Positions 1 through 13,060 are shown, numbered from the stretch's first letter. The stretch is 64,000 bases of DNA from Holacanthus passer (GCA_025331565.1 JAFREQ010000038.1:3100001-3164000); one strand, 5' to 3'. Made by a program: numbers and translations. Notes: generated by a model from the letters alone, not told the origin.

Positions 1-402
1 TACAGACATTAACCTGGTAGGACATGAAATACAACCTTTCAAATATTATATAGTAATTAGTAATAAATTCAGCATATATGACACTAGTCAATTAGCACTT
101 GACTGTATTATTATTACTGTAGGTTGACACCTGCTAGTTACCACCCACTGTGAGTATTCTGGTGACAGAAGATAGTGGATACTACCACACAGGCACCAGT
201 TTCACAATAATGATTAATTCTTGTATTCTATACAAGAATTATTAAGGATTGATAAGACACAATTAACAGAGCATATTAACTAGTGAGGTTTACAGCGCTG
301 CTAACAACGAGTGAAGTACTGATGCGAATAGGCTGATTGTTCAATGGAGCTCGGTGTGACGCTCTGTGTGAAGCACAGCCAGCAGCGGGCTCTGCCTCTT
401 AC

Positions 403-558
403 CTTGGCTTGGTTTATGAGCAGCCCCACGAAAGTTGACACCAGCACCGAGCCGGACATGCTGCCTTTTCTCCGCATCTCCTGCTTCAGGAAGGGGAAGG
501 CGGCGGCCGGCGGCTCCTCGGGCACGGTCACCGTGTAGGACTGTCGCATGCTCGGCAT
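403..558 (-). CDS. usp2: usp2 alternative first coding exon (USP2-45/USP2b-type N-terminus)
   Basis: This 52-codon exon starts at the ATG at 556-558 and ends in phase 0 at a strong donor (AAG|GTAAGA, GT at 401-402). The predicted peptide contains YTVTVPEEPPAA and ends STFVGLLINQAK. This closely parallels the human USP2-45 N-terminus as I recall it (MRTSYTVT.., ..LLLSTFVGLLLNKAK), just before the catalytic domain. A second in-frame ATG at 547-549 (MRQSY) matches the mammalian start better, so the true start could be either. USP2 is a cysteine deubiquitinase of the USP family; the short isoform is the circadian/metabolic form in mammals. Catalytic exons are not in the window and must lie to the left of position 1. 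Identification rests on remembered homology; the splice donor and frame are seen directly. Confidence 0.88.
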
Positions 559-559
559 G

Positions 560-1060
560 CTGGCGGAGGAACGGAGCGGACGACCGGTGCGAGTCCTTCA
601 CGCGACAGCGAGGGCTTCCTGTGCGCTCGCGCTCTGTGGCCGCTATATCACAGAATGAGACGGTTCACTCGGTGTCTGATTGGCTCCCTGCCTCTTCTCG
701 TTCATTCATTCATATAACGGCACCGAGCTCACAAATCACGCCGAGCACAGGACCTGTGGCATCCCCTTTAAATGACTCTACTCACTGTACAACCAGCCTC
801 TGTGAAGGTAACACGGATAAAAACACTGAGACACTACAAGAGCTACTGGCGGCTGTATCGTTCCACGCAGGTGTAAGCGACGCGCGTGTCCAGGCACCGG
901 AGCAGGTCTGTAAATGGAGGTAAATACACTGGGCTCACGCTCCGTTTTACAGCTCTGGAGGTCCGCCCCCTCTAGCTCGGCTAACAGTCGGCCTACACCA
1001 AACGTCAGCGGCCGCCTCCAGCCGGGCTGCCTACGTCAGAGTCCATCCTTCTCCACGCTG
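560..1060 (-). promoter_or_regulatory. usp2: Candidate promoter of the short usp2 isoform
   Basis: This GC-rich, CpG-bearing stretch lies directly upstream of the short first exon on the minus strand. An inverted CCAAT box (ATTGG at 679-683, CCAATCAG on the minus strand) sits about 120 bases before the ATG. CRE-like half sites (ACGTCA) occur near 1001-1008 and 1031-1038. I found no TATA box and no perfect CACGTG E-box. The position supports an internal promoter. The exact start site is unknown. Confidence 0.5.
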
Positions 1061-4019
1061 CTGTGACCATCTGAAGGACTAATGCTGTGCTCCAAGGAGA
1101 CTACTCATCTCCATAATGATCATGGAAGAAAACGAACCCACATCGTCCTGGCTCTGGCTAATATGTGACAATACATCCTACCAAACACAATGTAACAGTA
1201 TGAATATAGATACATGAATGGGACACTGCTGTATGTGACAATGAGGGTGTACATTTACTCCAGTCTGATCCTGTGGTTCTAAAATTTGATTCTGCACTCC
1301 TTGAAATGGTCTTTGATGAGGTTCCAGTGACCAGCCACACAAGCAATAGAGGTTTAGCAGTAATTAGTTTCACTCTGTCACAATAAGAGGATGAGGAAGA
1401 ACGGCTGGTGCAATTCTAGATTTCACCAGGATTGCCCAAGTACAGGCAGCTTGTCAGCCCAAGTGCAGGCAGGTATAAAATCAACAATAAAAATCCTCTA
1501 TGTAGGGTCTCTGGGAAAAAAATGAAATAGGACTCATAAGCAGCTGACTGAAGTTATTTCAAGATATAGATTCCAAATTCCACTTGAAGACAGCAAAAAT
1601 AAACTGTACTGTAATACAAAAAGGACATCTTATCACCTTTTCAGTTAATATGGCAAAGTTGTTAGTAGCTATGTAGGCCATGTAGGAGCTTATTCAGGCA
1701 CTCAGTACAACATGGAAGTTTCAGAACTGCTCCTTGTGTCGCTGGAAATAAAAATATTAAAGTTGCATCTTGGAAAACCAAAACAATGTGCTGAAAGACA
1801 CTGAAATGCTCTGTAAAGCTGGGGGGAAGTAGGGTGCTAATTGTCATTTAATCCATTGTTTATGGAGCAGCTTTTAGACTGAGTATGCACATATTTTTAA
1901 TGGTGTACACAGAAATGAGTAATAAGAAATAATGAGCAACGATATAGTAATAGCAGAGGACACTTGAAGTAATGCTTGAATTAATCAAAATAACAGACAC
2001 TGCTAAAAAAAAGAAAAGAAATAACAACACCAGTGGCAACAACTGAGAAAAGGTTCACTGTTGAGAAGCCCGATGATAACATGTTTACAGGGTTTCCGTC
2101 TCAGTATTGGTACAAGCTCATCTCTCTTTCTACATCTTGTTGATTGCTATAGCGCAAGGAAGCAAAATGTGAAAAACATGCAGGTGTTGCATCAGTGTTT
2201 TTTAATTCCATGACCATGGTCAGGTAATACAGTGTATTAGTGTAATAGTTAGTAATAGTGTGTTTGAAGTGACTGAGCCAGAAACATTTGGCTATGTACC
2301 GTTATATCCATATTTAGTAAATGAGGGTTATATGTCAACATTTTGGACAGCCCAAAATGAAATTGTTGAAGAAATACTAGGTGTAGCATGTTATAGTACT
2401 GCTGGTGGTTACACAAGGTGTTGAAGTAACTGATGACACTGTTGAAGGTCTTGATGACAGATGGTCTGAGATCAAGCATTTTAGCCAATTTGCCAAAGTG
2501 CTGTGCCTCACTTCCCACTTACGGGAACTTTAGTTCAAGGTCACCAAAAGCCAAACTGGCAAAGTTATGAAAAAACTGTGCCAGCCTTGCTATCTGCCAT
2601 GTTTTGTCATGACAGTCAGCCCTTTGTTTCTTTTACCTTCAAGTATCAGCAACTGACCATGCCAATGCAACGTGTATTTGTCCTCAGAGAAGGGAGTGAA
2701 ATGCACCTTAGGTTGACAGTGTGGGTAAATAGCTGTGTACGGTGGAAGAAGTGCAACGTGTCCCCAGCAGCAATCTCATGACCCAAGCTCAAGCGTGTGT
2801 ACACAACAAATACCCAAGGAGCACATTCCATCACCAGGCTAAACATGTGTGCGTATGTCTGAATGTCTAAATCCTTGAGGTGGAAAACTACAACATGAGA
2901 GAAGGGGGCAAAGAGTCAGTGTTTGTTTTCTGATGTCTGATGCGAAGAGTTAAGCAGTCTGGTGTAAAAATGGGACAAAAGCAGTCTCTGAGCAGTGTTA
3001 TCTAGGGGAAGTCAGAGTACAATTACCTAAGGAGAGCTGTTCTATTCCCTAAGCTAAATTAGGCACATTAGACTGACACTCTCTTCACTCAAATGTTTAA
3101 ATTTAACCTAGGTACAACAGATTCCTTTGGGGGGCAATTAAAACAATTTGTTGTAGTTGACGGCAGACCTGGGCCCTTATTCTACATTCCTACAAGGTAC
3201 ATAGCTTTCCTAAACTTGCTAGCTCTGACGCTAAATGCTGACATCACCTTATTGGTAGCATGGGGGAGAGTGCAGGAGTGTATGCGGGAGAGTTCTAGCA
3301 CAGAATGAAGCCTTCTGTGTCACTGCTGCAGAACAGAATGAAGTCTTCTGAATAACAGATAAAGTCTGAAGTTGGCAGCAAAATTATTAAGCTTAGACAG
3401 TCGCTGATCAGCTCATTATTTGGACGTGTAGGTCGAAATCAGGGGGGTTTGAAAGTCTGACACTTTGGGTCCCAGCTTAGACAAAAATAGATAGATAGAT
3501 ATCATTGGGATGTGTAAGTCACACTGAATGTAAAAATATGTGTATCATGTCTGTGTGTTCAGATTTGACTGAGTTTTGACTCAGTTATGACTCATTCAAC
3601 TCTCCTGCACCCCTTGGGGAGGCATGGCTCACATTTTGAGAAACTCAGTCTAAATTTAAATTTAAATTAAACTTGGTCTAAATGAACTGAATAAAAAACA
3701 TCAACAAATCCACAAATAAAATACAAATAACAGCTTTTTTTCTGGAACTTTCAACTGTATAGAATATATGTACTGTATTTATCACTTCCTTATTTAGGTC
3801 AGGTGATGACAACTGAGCACATTCCCTCTGATGATGAAGAACATAAAAACTGATAGAAAGTAAGAAGTAAAAAGCTATTAAGTGGACATTGAGCCAAGAT
3901 TATTTTGTCAAACTACTATTTCTAATGTCAAGAATGAACTTAAACATTCAGTATTTCCACTAGGGCTAGGATCAAAGAAAACAGGTTTAACTAGACTTCA
4001 CCTGCAATAATGCAACCAT

Positions 4020-4449
4020 TGTATCAGACTGTGGTGGTGATGGGAAGGCTGACCCACAAAGCAAAGCTCTCGATTCACTGGTAAACCTTCATCAGCCCTT
4101 GAGTTAAGTTATGAGCTTTGGGTAGCCACCCAAAGTGGATGAGATAAGAGTCCTAAGCTTTTGGCTAGACTCATTGTGCACAAGTGGGTGGAGATTTCCG
4201 CAATTTGAGAGAAACTCATGGTTCAGCCACTGCATCAGAGACATTACATCAGGTGGTTTACACGCCTGACAATGAGCTCTACCAAGCAAAAATGACCACA
4301 GAGTAAATGCTGATTTAGCTGGCATAGAAGTGTTTACAGACATCCAGAAGAAGTGGGAGATGTTAAAAAAGGACATCTGGAGTGCTGCACATCCTGCTGC
4401 CACCATGACCCTGACCTGGGTAAGCAGCTAGAAAATGGATGGATGGATA
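4020..4449 (+). mobile_element. Decayed non-LTR retrotransposon (LINE) 3' end
   Basis: The stretch ends in an ACCTGGGTAAGCAGCTAGAAAATGGATGGATGGATA tail of the kind (split here: CTGACCTGGGTAAGCAGC, then AGAAAATGGATGGATGG) that ends a common teleost LINE family. Upstream sequence resembles the reverse-transcriptase C-terminal region but carries many stops. The same family occurs in opposite orientation at 28598-29390. The left limit is approximate. Confidence 0.5.
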
Positions 4450-6720
4450 TTATTGACGTTAAAGCACTATTGCTCTGTCCTGTACTGAAATTTAAAAGGC
4501 ATTTTTAAAAGGCAGTTACTTTCCCTAGTGACTAATTACTTTTATTGTGAATTTTCAGTAACTTGCACAGCACTGCTGACCAAGATTATGAACTGAGAGT
4601 CAGACAGTCCAAAAATATTGCTGACTCAACTCAAAAGTCTAGGCACAAAGCCTGAGCAGAATAAGTTGGGGCAAAATCAAGACAACTTTCACTCAGACAC
4701 GCCACGCTGGCCTCACTGTGGTTGTTTGTTTTCTAGGAACCAAAGAGCAAAAGTGAGTAAGTGAGTGAGTGAGAGGTTGTCAGTCAGCCGGCTCTAAATT
4801 CAAGCTGAGGTAACACTGTACCTTGTCTCGAGTTTATTAGTCACACACAGTTCCCAAAAACTAAACAAGTTTGGACAGTAATAAACAGGATTGGACTGGC
4901 TTTGAAGTTGATGATCAGACGGGCTGTAAAAAAGCCAACAGTTTAGTCAGGTTATCTTAACCACTTTATTTGGAAGTAAAAACTGAATGTGAACCTGTAA
5001 TGTTGACGATAATACATCATTGCACGACTGTGGCAAAGTTTGGTAATAACTGTACTTGTCTCTCCCAAACAAGTTGACTAACCTGAGAGTTTGTTTACAA
5101 CCTGTATGGTCATCTAAATGCTTTGGTCTCTTGCACTGTTGGACCTATTTTTAGTGATTCTGTGATCTCTGCAATACTTTTGTTGAGTACAATATTATCA
5201 CAACTAATAGAAACAATGGTCAGAGATTTAAAAAAAAAAATACAAGTTGTAGTAAGTAGTTTTATTCTAGGCTTGGTTGGTGAAGTATAGCTGTAACTCT
5301 TAGGCTTAGTAAAGGCATAGAAATGCTTACATCATATGTTTTCATTTGTGTCCTGGTCTGATTGGAATATCATGCATGAGAAACATGGAAAATAAGAACA
5401 ATACTCATGTTAACCAGCTTGCCTTACTCATAAACATGGCACAAGATAAGCAGGACCATGTGGCACCAGCAGCTGCTATTTTCGTGTTGTAAGCTTGGAC
5501 TTGGTTTACTTCGTTTTGCCAATGCTATTTCAAGACACCCTTCAACAGTGGCATAAATGAGTTTAAACATGTATATTACAGCAACTCATGCTGTAATATG
5601 AACTAGTTGTGATAGAGAACTAGCGTTAATTGAAGATTTTCTCTAGTCATTCGGACTGGTATCATCACATTAATTGAATACTAGGAAAGTGGAAAAAAAA
5701 AATCCAATTGAGGTCACATTGTACATGTTGAGATTGGAGTTCAACATGTCTAACTACTCAACTCCACTTACTATCAAACTAAAGTTGTGTTGAGTCAAAC
5801 AATTGGAGGAGAATGGTGATTATTTTCACAGGAAAACAGGGAGCAACTGGGAGGTAAGAGCTGATCAAACTGGGGCAGAGGGACTTACTGTTGTTTATAC
5901 ATCAAACAAGACCAACGACTAGAGAGCTGGAGTTTGGGTTGAGCAATAGAATCTGTTCAACTGTCTGTAGTAGAAGCACTGCTTATGCAAAAGCCATTTC
6001 AAAGTTCACGGAGTAATTTAACTGTGTAGATCATATTATTTTAGCTGTAAATCTTTGCGTATCTATGCCATTATTTCAACAATCTGTGACACAATATTGT
6101 ACAGCAGAAATAAATGAAGAAGCCTTAATGTACTGCTAAAATTTTCAAATACTTTCAAATACTGCTCGCTCTGGCTGCTTCTGATGGCTGATTCTCCAAG
6201 AAGCTCAATGGTATTCATTGTGTCAAGAAGTGGGACAGGGATGTATAGAGATGGCTTAAAACACACAGCATAGTGAAAGTTACGCCATTGAACTGGGCAT
6301 CAAAAACCTTGAAATTTCTCTGATACAGATATCAAACACAAAAATTTTAATACCTAAGTTTTTGATTTATCTTCAACTCTGAATTCACCTAATTAATGCA
6401 TATATCTGAAATTGACAAGTTAGTAATATCAAAAAATTCATGAGATCCGTAATCCTCATTTTCACTCATGACAAGTGAGTTACTAATATTAGTTACCGTA
6501 CATCTCTAAATCTGTTGTGATGAGATCATTTGCAATTGCTTCACATCAACATATCTTTCAAAAAAGTTCTAGTTATAAATACATTTTTGAATGAAAAAGA
6601 ATTTTAAATAAGTTATAATTGAACTGTCATCATGAGTAAGTACAACTGAAAAACAATTAAGCTGATTAATTGATTAGTGAATTGAATATAATCTGCAATT
6701 ATTTTGATAATGTGTGAAAT

Positions 6721-6766
6721 TGTGAATTTCCCCACTGTGGGATGAATAAAGGTTTATCTTGTCTTA
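6721..6766 (+). repeat. LINE L2-like 3'-terminal signature
   Basis: The sequence GAATTTCCCCACTGTGGGATG, continuing AATAAAGGTTTATCTTGTCTTA, is the hallmark 3' terminus of a teleost L2-type LINE or its SINE parasite. Near copies occur at about 42549-42592 (plus) and 49804-49845 (minus). Only the terminus is recognisable. Confidence 0.6.
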
Positions 6767-7289
6767 ATCGATTAATCGTTTAAGTTCTCTTTAAAGTAGA
6801 AAGGTGAAAAATTCTCTAATTCTAGCTTCTCAAAGGTAAATATTCTTTTGTTTTCTATGACAGTAAACTGAATATCTTTGGATTATAGACTGGTCGGATA
6901 AAACAAGATTTTTGAAGACATCGCCATGGGCCCTGGGAACTGGCGTTTTCATTTAATCAAGAAAATAAGCAATACATTTACACAGTTGCAGCCCTAATAA
7001 AGAGCATCTCTGAATATGTGCTAAAATGGCTTGATGATCACTGCTGGGTGGAAGGTGGAAATCAATGTCCTTAAAAAAAAAGTCTCACCCTGAACACCAC
7101 AAAAACAAAGCACCACTCACCACCACTGTTGCCTGAGGATGGCTGACCTAATATGACATGATGTGAGGTCACTAAGTGGTCACAGGGACTGTCATTCTGA
7201 CACCCATCAGCCATGAGATCATTCCTGACATTTTCCCCCAAAATGTCTCACAGAACACACACACACACAGACTCACCCCACCCCAGACC

Positions 7290-7612
7290 ATGCATACCAC
7301 ACAACAACATATTTGCACTGCTGTTATTGATGCAGTATTATTATTCATTTATATTCATATCTATATTCATACTCATCATCCCAGTCTGTCTGTATTGTAT
7401 AATACTGTACATTGTATTACACTGATATATACATATACATATACACTGGAACTGATATTTTGCACATTCATGTTGCCCTGACACTTTCTTTATTGCACAT
7501 TCATGTTCTTGTTGTTGTTATTGTGAATATCCTGTATATATCTTTTTCATTTTGATTTAAATCTTTATTTTTTATACTTTCTATCTCTAACTATAACAAT
7601 AAACGCTTTGAC
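7290..7612 (+). repeat. Probable retroposon 3' UTR ending in an AATAAA tail
   Basis: This AT-rich stretch has repeated TTGCACATTCATGTT phrases and ends ACAATAAACGCTTTGACTTTGAC, similar in style to LINE 3' tails that end in polyadenylation-signal-like motifs. A similar TTTGCACATTC-rich tail follows the LINE at 37765-38540. The assignment is by style only. Confidence 0.35.
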
Positions 7613-10299
7613 TTTGACGTTAACTTGACACACGCGCGCACACACGCACACACACACACATACAAACACACACGACCTTAACCCAAGTCTTCACCCTAAA
7701 ATGTAGTGATTTGTTAGTTAGTGATGTGTTTTGTCTTTGACACATGCCATTCTCTAGCTTGTAGGTATGATTGCTGATAAGTAAAGAACCTCTGACTGAG
7801 AGCTCTATGAATAGTTTATGTACTGCTACCATCACACAGTATGTCCATACAATCAAATGCAAATCAAGCTAGGGTTGCAGCTAATGATTATTTTTATTAA
7901 AAAATCTATTGATTACGCTTTTGATTATTTCATTGACTGATTAGTCTTTACAATGTCTAAAATAAAGACAGATAATCATCGAAGTTGAGTTATTTTCACT
8001 TGAAGGAATAGTGTGGCATTTTTGGAAAATCTGCTTAAATGCTTTATATGCTCTTGACGATGAGAAAATGATGACTCGATTGACAAAATGACAATATATT
8101 TTATGTCAATCAACTAATCAATTAAAGTGGGATTATGTATTTTTTTAAATTACGATAGAACACATTTGTCCTCGAACACACACTTTCTAACTTTTGCCAA
8201 TTGAGCCTCACTTGGTACGATATGGCCAGTAGCTTATGGTGGCTAATGTTAGCTAATGTTAGCAAACCTTAGATAGATATTACTGTAGAAGGACATATCT
8301 GAGTCATTTCACTACTTGTGCTTCACTTATCCCAGGATCACTTGTGGCTAGCTAAGTTTAGCAAGAGTTGCATAGTTCTTATTTCAACGGTGAAAATGTT
8401 TCGTCACATTACCATTATGAAAAAATGACACAATATCAAACAGGACCCTCACTGAGGCTGGTTTCTGCAGACTGTGCTCTAAAATGTTCATCAGTGCAGA
8501 CGCTCAGCCCTGGGGGAAGAGGGTGATTATAGGTGCCTGGTGTAACAGAGGCCTAGGGTTAATTAACAGTACAAATAGCCCAGCTGGTGACATCCAGTCA
8601 AAGCCCTAAACTTCTCAGTCCATGATGGATAGGTGTTGATTACTTTATAGGTTAAAACAGAAGAAAAATCAAGTTCAAGCTTGCCAGTTCTGCTGGAGGA
8701 AAGGGTCAGTTTTACTTTATGGTGATGAAGTGATCTTCATACATGGGCTGTCTGTACAATACAATGTAACAGAGTTCAATATCCAATAATAACTATGAAG
8801 TTAATAATGTTTGTAATGTTAATATTATACTACTAATCATTAATCAATCTGCCAATTTTTGTTGTTTTATAAATATAATGTCAGAAAATAATGAAAAATG
8901 CCCATTACAATTTCCCAGAGCCAAAGGTGACAACTTAAAGTCTGCCCAACACTCCAAAACTCAAAGATATTTAATTTACAGTGATATAAAAAAAACAGAG
9001 AAATTCAGCCGACTCTAAGGAGACACTGGAACAAGCACATATTTTATATTTTTGCAAGAAAAAGTATGATGTATTGATTATGAAAACATACATTTTCTGT
9101 TGATCCACTAATCGAATGGGCCTTCCTTTTAATGTAGTGACCAATCCTGAAAGAAGAATCATTGTTGGAGGAATGTGAACAAGTCAATGGAAGCTTGTGC
9201 TCACTTCAATCTGACACACAGACATAATCATATGCTGAAGAAGACCAACACTAACTACATACTTTACTTAAAGTGGTGCTCATAAAGCATTCTGAAGTAT
9301 AAGTTCATGTGAGAGTGACTGGTAATTACTTTGGTAAATAATGTTACAACAATAAGAGTGTAATATAATGACCATGATGTGCAACAGAACTTGCTTTGAA
9401 GAGAAACTTTTTTATGCCCCATTCAGTATAATAATATAGTGAATGTGTGTTTGATCCTATGTTAGAAGAAGATATTCATGGTCATGAGTATGTAAAATAC
9501 ACTGAGAAGCACTTTCAAATAAACATTTACCACAAATTCTCTCAAATTCTCTTCTCCACTCTCCCTCCCTACAACCATCCACTCCCCCCTCCTACTCCAC
9601 TGTCCACACCCTCCTCCACTAATGTAGGTGGTTATCGGGACTAATCCTGAGGGGAAGTGGGTCAGTTGTGCTTCCTGACCTGCACAGAGGAAGCTTGGGT
9701 CATTAATACTGAGCTTAGAGACAAGGCTGGTGACCTGAAGACCCAGCTCATCATAGCCAAACAGCTCCTTCTGAGAGGTGTAAGTTAGCTAAATTGCTGG
9801 GTTAGAAGGGGGTCAGGTATCCATGCTAAGAGCTCATTTGTCTCATGACCATGGGAGTATTTACATACACTGGAATAATGACTTCTGGTTTGCATATGAT
9901 GAGTTTCTTGTTACATTAGAAAAACATTTTTTTAAATGTTTTTTACTCAATAGCTCAGTTTGATCAAGGAACTGCTGATCAAGGAACATGTTAAAACCAT
10001 GTGAGAGTATGTCTGGTGTACCTTGTCTGGTATATCATTGTAAACCAGGACATCAAGCATGTTGAAATTAATTTGAGCAATAGTGCCCCCATTTGGTAAA
10101 AAACAGTACTATCATAAGCCACAAAGCATTGTGGGGCTTTACCATGTATGTGAAACTAAAGAGATGAAACTGGTGTGCCTCTGTGGTGATGACTGCAGCC
10201 TTACTCAGCCCCTGGATATTGATCCCTCTGGAGCAGTGCATCCTCAATAAAAGCAGCAAGCTTCAAGCCAGCATGTGCAAGAACAGAGGACGCTCTTAC

Positions 10300-11082
10300 C
10301 GTGGAGTCCCTGGTGGGGGAGTCGGTCAGCCCGTTACTGCTCGGCTCCCATGTCGAAGAGCTGTATGCTCTGCTGCTGCTGCTGCTGCTGAAGGCCTCCT
10401 GGGTGGAGCTCCGCGACAGGGCCTCCTGAGTAGAGCTCCGTGACAGACCTGAGTAGGCTGGGCGGGAGCTAGTGCCATACGAGTTGGCCACATCGCTGGT
10501 CCGACTGCGGTAGCTCCGCAGGGCACTGGTGGAAGAAGATGGGGCGGAGGAAGAGGAGGAGGTGTCATTGAGGCCCAGAGAGGCCAGGTCCCTGCTCAAG
10601 TCACTCTGGGATACAGATTTTCGTCGGTTGAGCGAAATGCTGGAGGCCACCGGTGAAGAGGAGAGGTAGCTGGACTGGGCTGAGGACGAAGAGTAGGAAC
10701 TGTAGCCAGTGTAGGCTGATCCCCCACTCAGCCCCGACCCTCCATAGCTCTTGACAGGGGTTCTGCTGAGGCTCTCACTCCGGCGGCTGCTGCTGCTGCT
10801 GCTGCCGAGGATGTCAGTGCGTGGGATGGTTCGGCCCCGGTCACGGTCGGGGTCTGAGGAGGTGCTGTAGTTGCGACTGCGGGCGGCAGAGCTGCTCAGA
10901 TAGCTGGAGGAGGAGTAACCTGAGGAAGAGGTGGAGGAGGATGTGGGGGACTTGTAGGAGGACAATCTGTCCCGCTCGCTGTAGGAGCTAAGGCCCGGGG
11001 TCAGGGAGGAGCTGTAGGAGCTGTAGTGGCTGGTGTAGGAGGGGCCAGCATAGCGCTTGGCGGTGGAGGAGACGCGGGACAT
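10300..11082 (-). CDS. usp2: usp2 long-isoform first coding exon (USP2-69/USP2a-type N-terminus)
   Basis: This 261-codon exon encodes the noncatalytic N-terminal extension of the long USP2 isoform. Landmarks shared with the human protein are the start MSRVSSTAKRY (human MSQLSSTLKRY), DRDRGRTIPRTDILG, GSGLSGGS and QSDLSRDLASL. The rest is serine-rich low-complexity sequence, including AGC-encoded serine runs and a perfect tandem repeat LSRSSTQEA x2. An in-frame TGA (TGA GAA ACC then six AGC codons) precedes the ATG at 11080-11082, so this is the first in-frame start. The exon ends in phase 0 (GACTCCACG|GTAAGAG, GT at 10298-10299), the same phase as the short exon at 403-558. In mammals this extension directs targeting and substrate choice. 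The 5'-untranslated part of the exon reaches about 11146, where CTGCAG| forms an acceptor. Confidence 0.92.
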
Positions 11083-11146
11083 GCTGCTGCTGCTGCTGCT
11101 GGTTTCTCAGCCACAGGGAGGGAGAGCCTCTGGAAGACTGCATCGA
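11083..11146 (-). other. usp2: 5'-untranslated part of the usp2 long-isoform coding exon
   Basis: On the minus strand a pyrimidine-rich tract ending TTTTTGCTGTGGCTGCAG precedes position 11146, giving a good splice acceptor. The next 64 bases are untranslated, carry an in-frame stop and end in six AGC triplets abutting the ATG. Confidence 0.6.
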
Positions 11147-12879
11147 CTGCAGCCACAGCAAAAAGACACGAGTATTAGTTCATCAGCAACAATCAAATCA
11201 ATACTTACACTCAGTGTAGGCAGCAGTTAGGACATCATTTATCTTTGCTTCACTAAGCATTAATCTGGTTTTAAAGACACAAAATGATTCCAGTATGTGC
11301 ATCACTGACAAAAAAAACCTCCACTTTTTGGGTATAAAAACATGAAAACATACAATCTGAAGTGATAGGCTTACTGTGTAACACATTACCAAATACCAAA
11401 CACTGACCCTGATACTCAATGTCCTGTTATTTAAAGGATTGGATGAGCATTTCTTCATGTTTTAACCCATTTGCTACAAATCACATTTCCTTTACATTAC
11501 TGCAACCCATTTTCAATGCATGCTCGAGTATTTTAGATTTGTCAAAGTGCTTTCCCTGATTCTCAGTCTAAAGGCAGCCATTAGCTTCCATTCAGTGCTC
11601 TATATGATCAAAATCAGCTTACAACAACTTCCATCATTTAGATAACTTCCTTCAACTGTCATCAAAATTAATGCTATTTCATTGTGGTACATGATGCAGT
11701 AGTCAGTGCAAATTGATCTGAAATGTCTCCACTGCATTATCCTACAAATATAATGGAACTTTTTCAAACCTTAAAGCCACTATTTACTTCTCACTCAGGC
11801 AACTCCTAGTTACATTATCATAAAAGACAGCAGTGCACCCTACCAAACGCATTTTGAATGTTTCAACAGCCCCAGTTTGCACTCTAGACTTCCTTTTAAA
11901 AATGTGTAGTTTGCTGTGTACGAGCTAATGTTGCTCCCAGCCCCAGACAGACCGTGTATCAATATAAATTGGCTGCAATAGAGATAGAGTACTTTTCTTA
12001 GATTTGATAACATCCTCCAGAGACACAGCATACATTATTTAATGATTTTCACAGACAGAGTAGTACTTCCTGTGACTAGAAAGTCATACATTTAAAATCA
12101 GTGGAGAGCCACTTGATTGATGATTACTTTAATCACACATGGCTTCATTATTCCTACTTTCCCTAGACTTGGACAAATCAAAAGGGAATACTGTACATAA
12201 GAGTGTGCATATGGCTGTGTGTCCATCTAGGGCACAGCAACATAAAATCCCTGCATTATGGTCTATGCTGCCAATCTATAGGCTTTACAGTGCATGGTTG
12301 GCTACACAGGCCTGAGGTTTCCAAGCATAGCAGAGATGCCTACGACATGGACACTATACCATGAGACTGCATCACGCAACTCTGAGGAGCGTGATCTACA
12401 ATCCAGTAGAGGCAGAGCTGTAGTGACAATATTAGCACCAGCTAGCATGCTTGCAGATACACTAATTAGGCACGATCTAATGCTCAAGGAGGGCACAGTA
12501 TCTTCTACTGGGCTTTAAATCCCACTCACTTGAAGAACCCACTGGAACCACTTTCTCCTACCAACTTTAATACCATTCTTAAATCAAGGAGAATAAGATC
12601 TCTCCCGGGTATTTTGACATCTCATTTTGGAAACCCTTCTCTTGCAGGGCACCAGCCCATCCCTTCTCCGTTTCTCAGTATGGTGTGTGTCTCCCATGGC
12701 TATAATGGGAGGGTCCAGCTGGGTGTTGGAGGTAAAGCCAGGCAGGCAGCACAGTGTGTTCCTGCGGCAGACGACGCAGAGAGAGGCTCTTGTTCACATG
12801 CACAGCAGCGTCTGAATAAATAAAAGTATCTGGTGTTGTTGATCCGTGTTGAGTTCAGTGAGAGAGGCTCCTATTTCTT

Positions 12880-13060
12880 TAATCTGTCTCTCTCCCCTCT
12901 TCTCTCTCTCTCTCTCTTACTGCTCCCTATCCTCTCTCGCTCTCTCTCTTCCTTCTCGGCACCCTGCCTTCTCTCCAAGTGCACCTACTTCTCCTCAGTG
13001 TAATTTCCCCTCCTTCTGGGTCTCTATTGCTTTCTCCCTCTGCCTCTCTCTCTCTCTCTT
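12880..13060 (+). repeat. CT-rich polypyrimidine tract
   Basis: This is an interrupted run of CTCTCTCT and TCCCTC phrases on the plus strand, a purine tract on the minus strand, inside the usp2 intron. The long open frames here are a consequence of low complexity. Confidence 0.7.

Larger units (their letters stand above)
1061..10299. other. Noncoding: usp2 intron (long isoform) and upstream flank of the short isoform
   Basis: No supported exon was found in this 9.2-kb AT-rich stretch; the open frames are short and lack similarity I recognise. It holds a LINE relic (about 4020-4449), a LINE 3'-tail signature (about 6721-6766), a possible retroposon tail (about 7290-7612), a short CA-rich run (7628-7672) and (GATA)-like runs near 3488-3502. 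For long-isoform transcripts this is the intron between the 10300-11082 exon and the shared downstream exons. Confidence 0.6.

Noticed and set aside
435..923. 162-codon plus-strand open frame
   Set aside because: It lies antisense to the usp2 short exon and its CpG-rich promoter; it has low-complexity, arginine/serine-rich composition and no recognisable domain.
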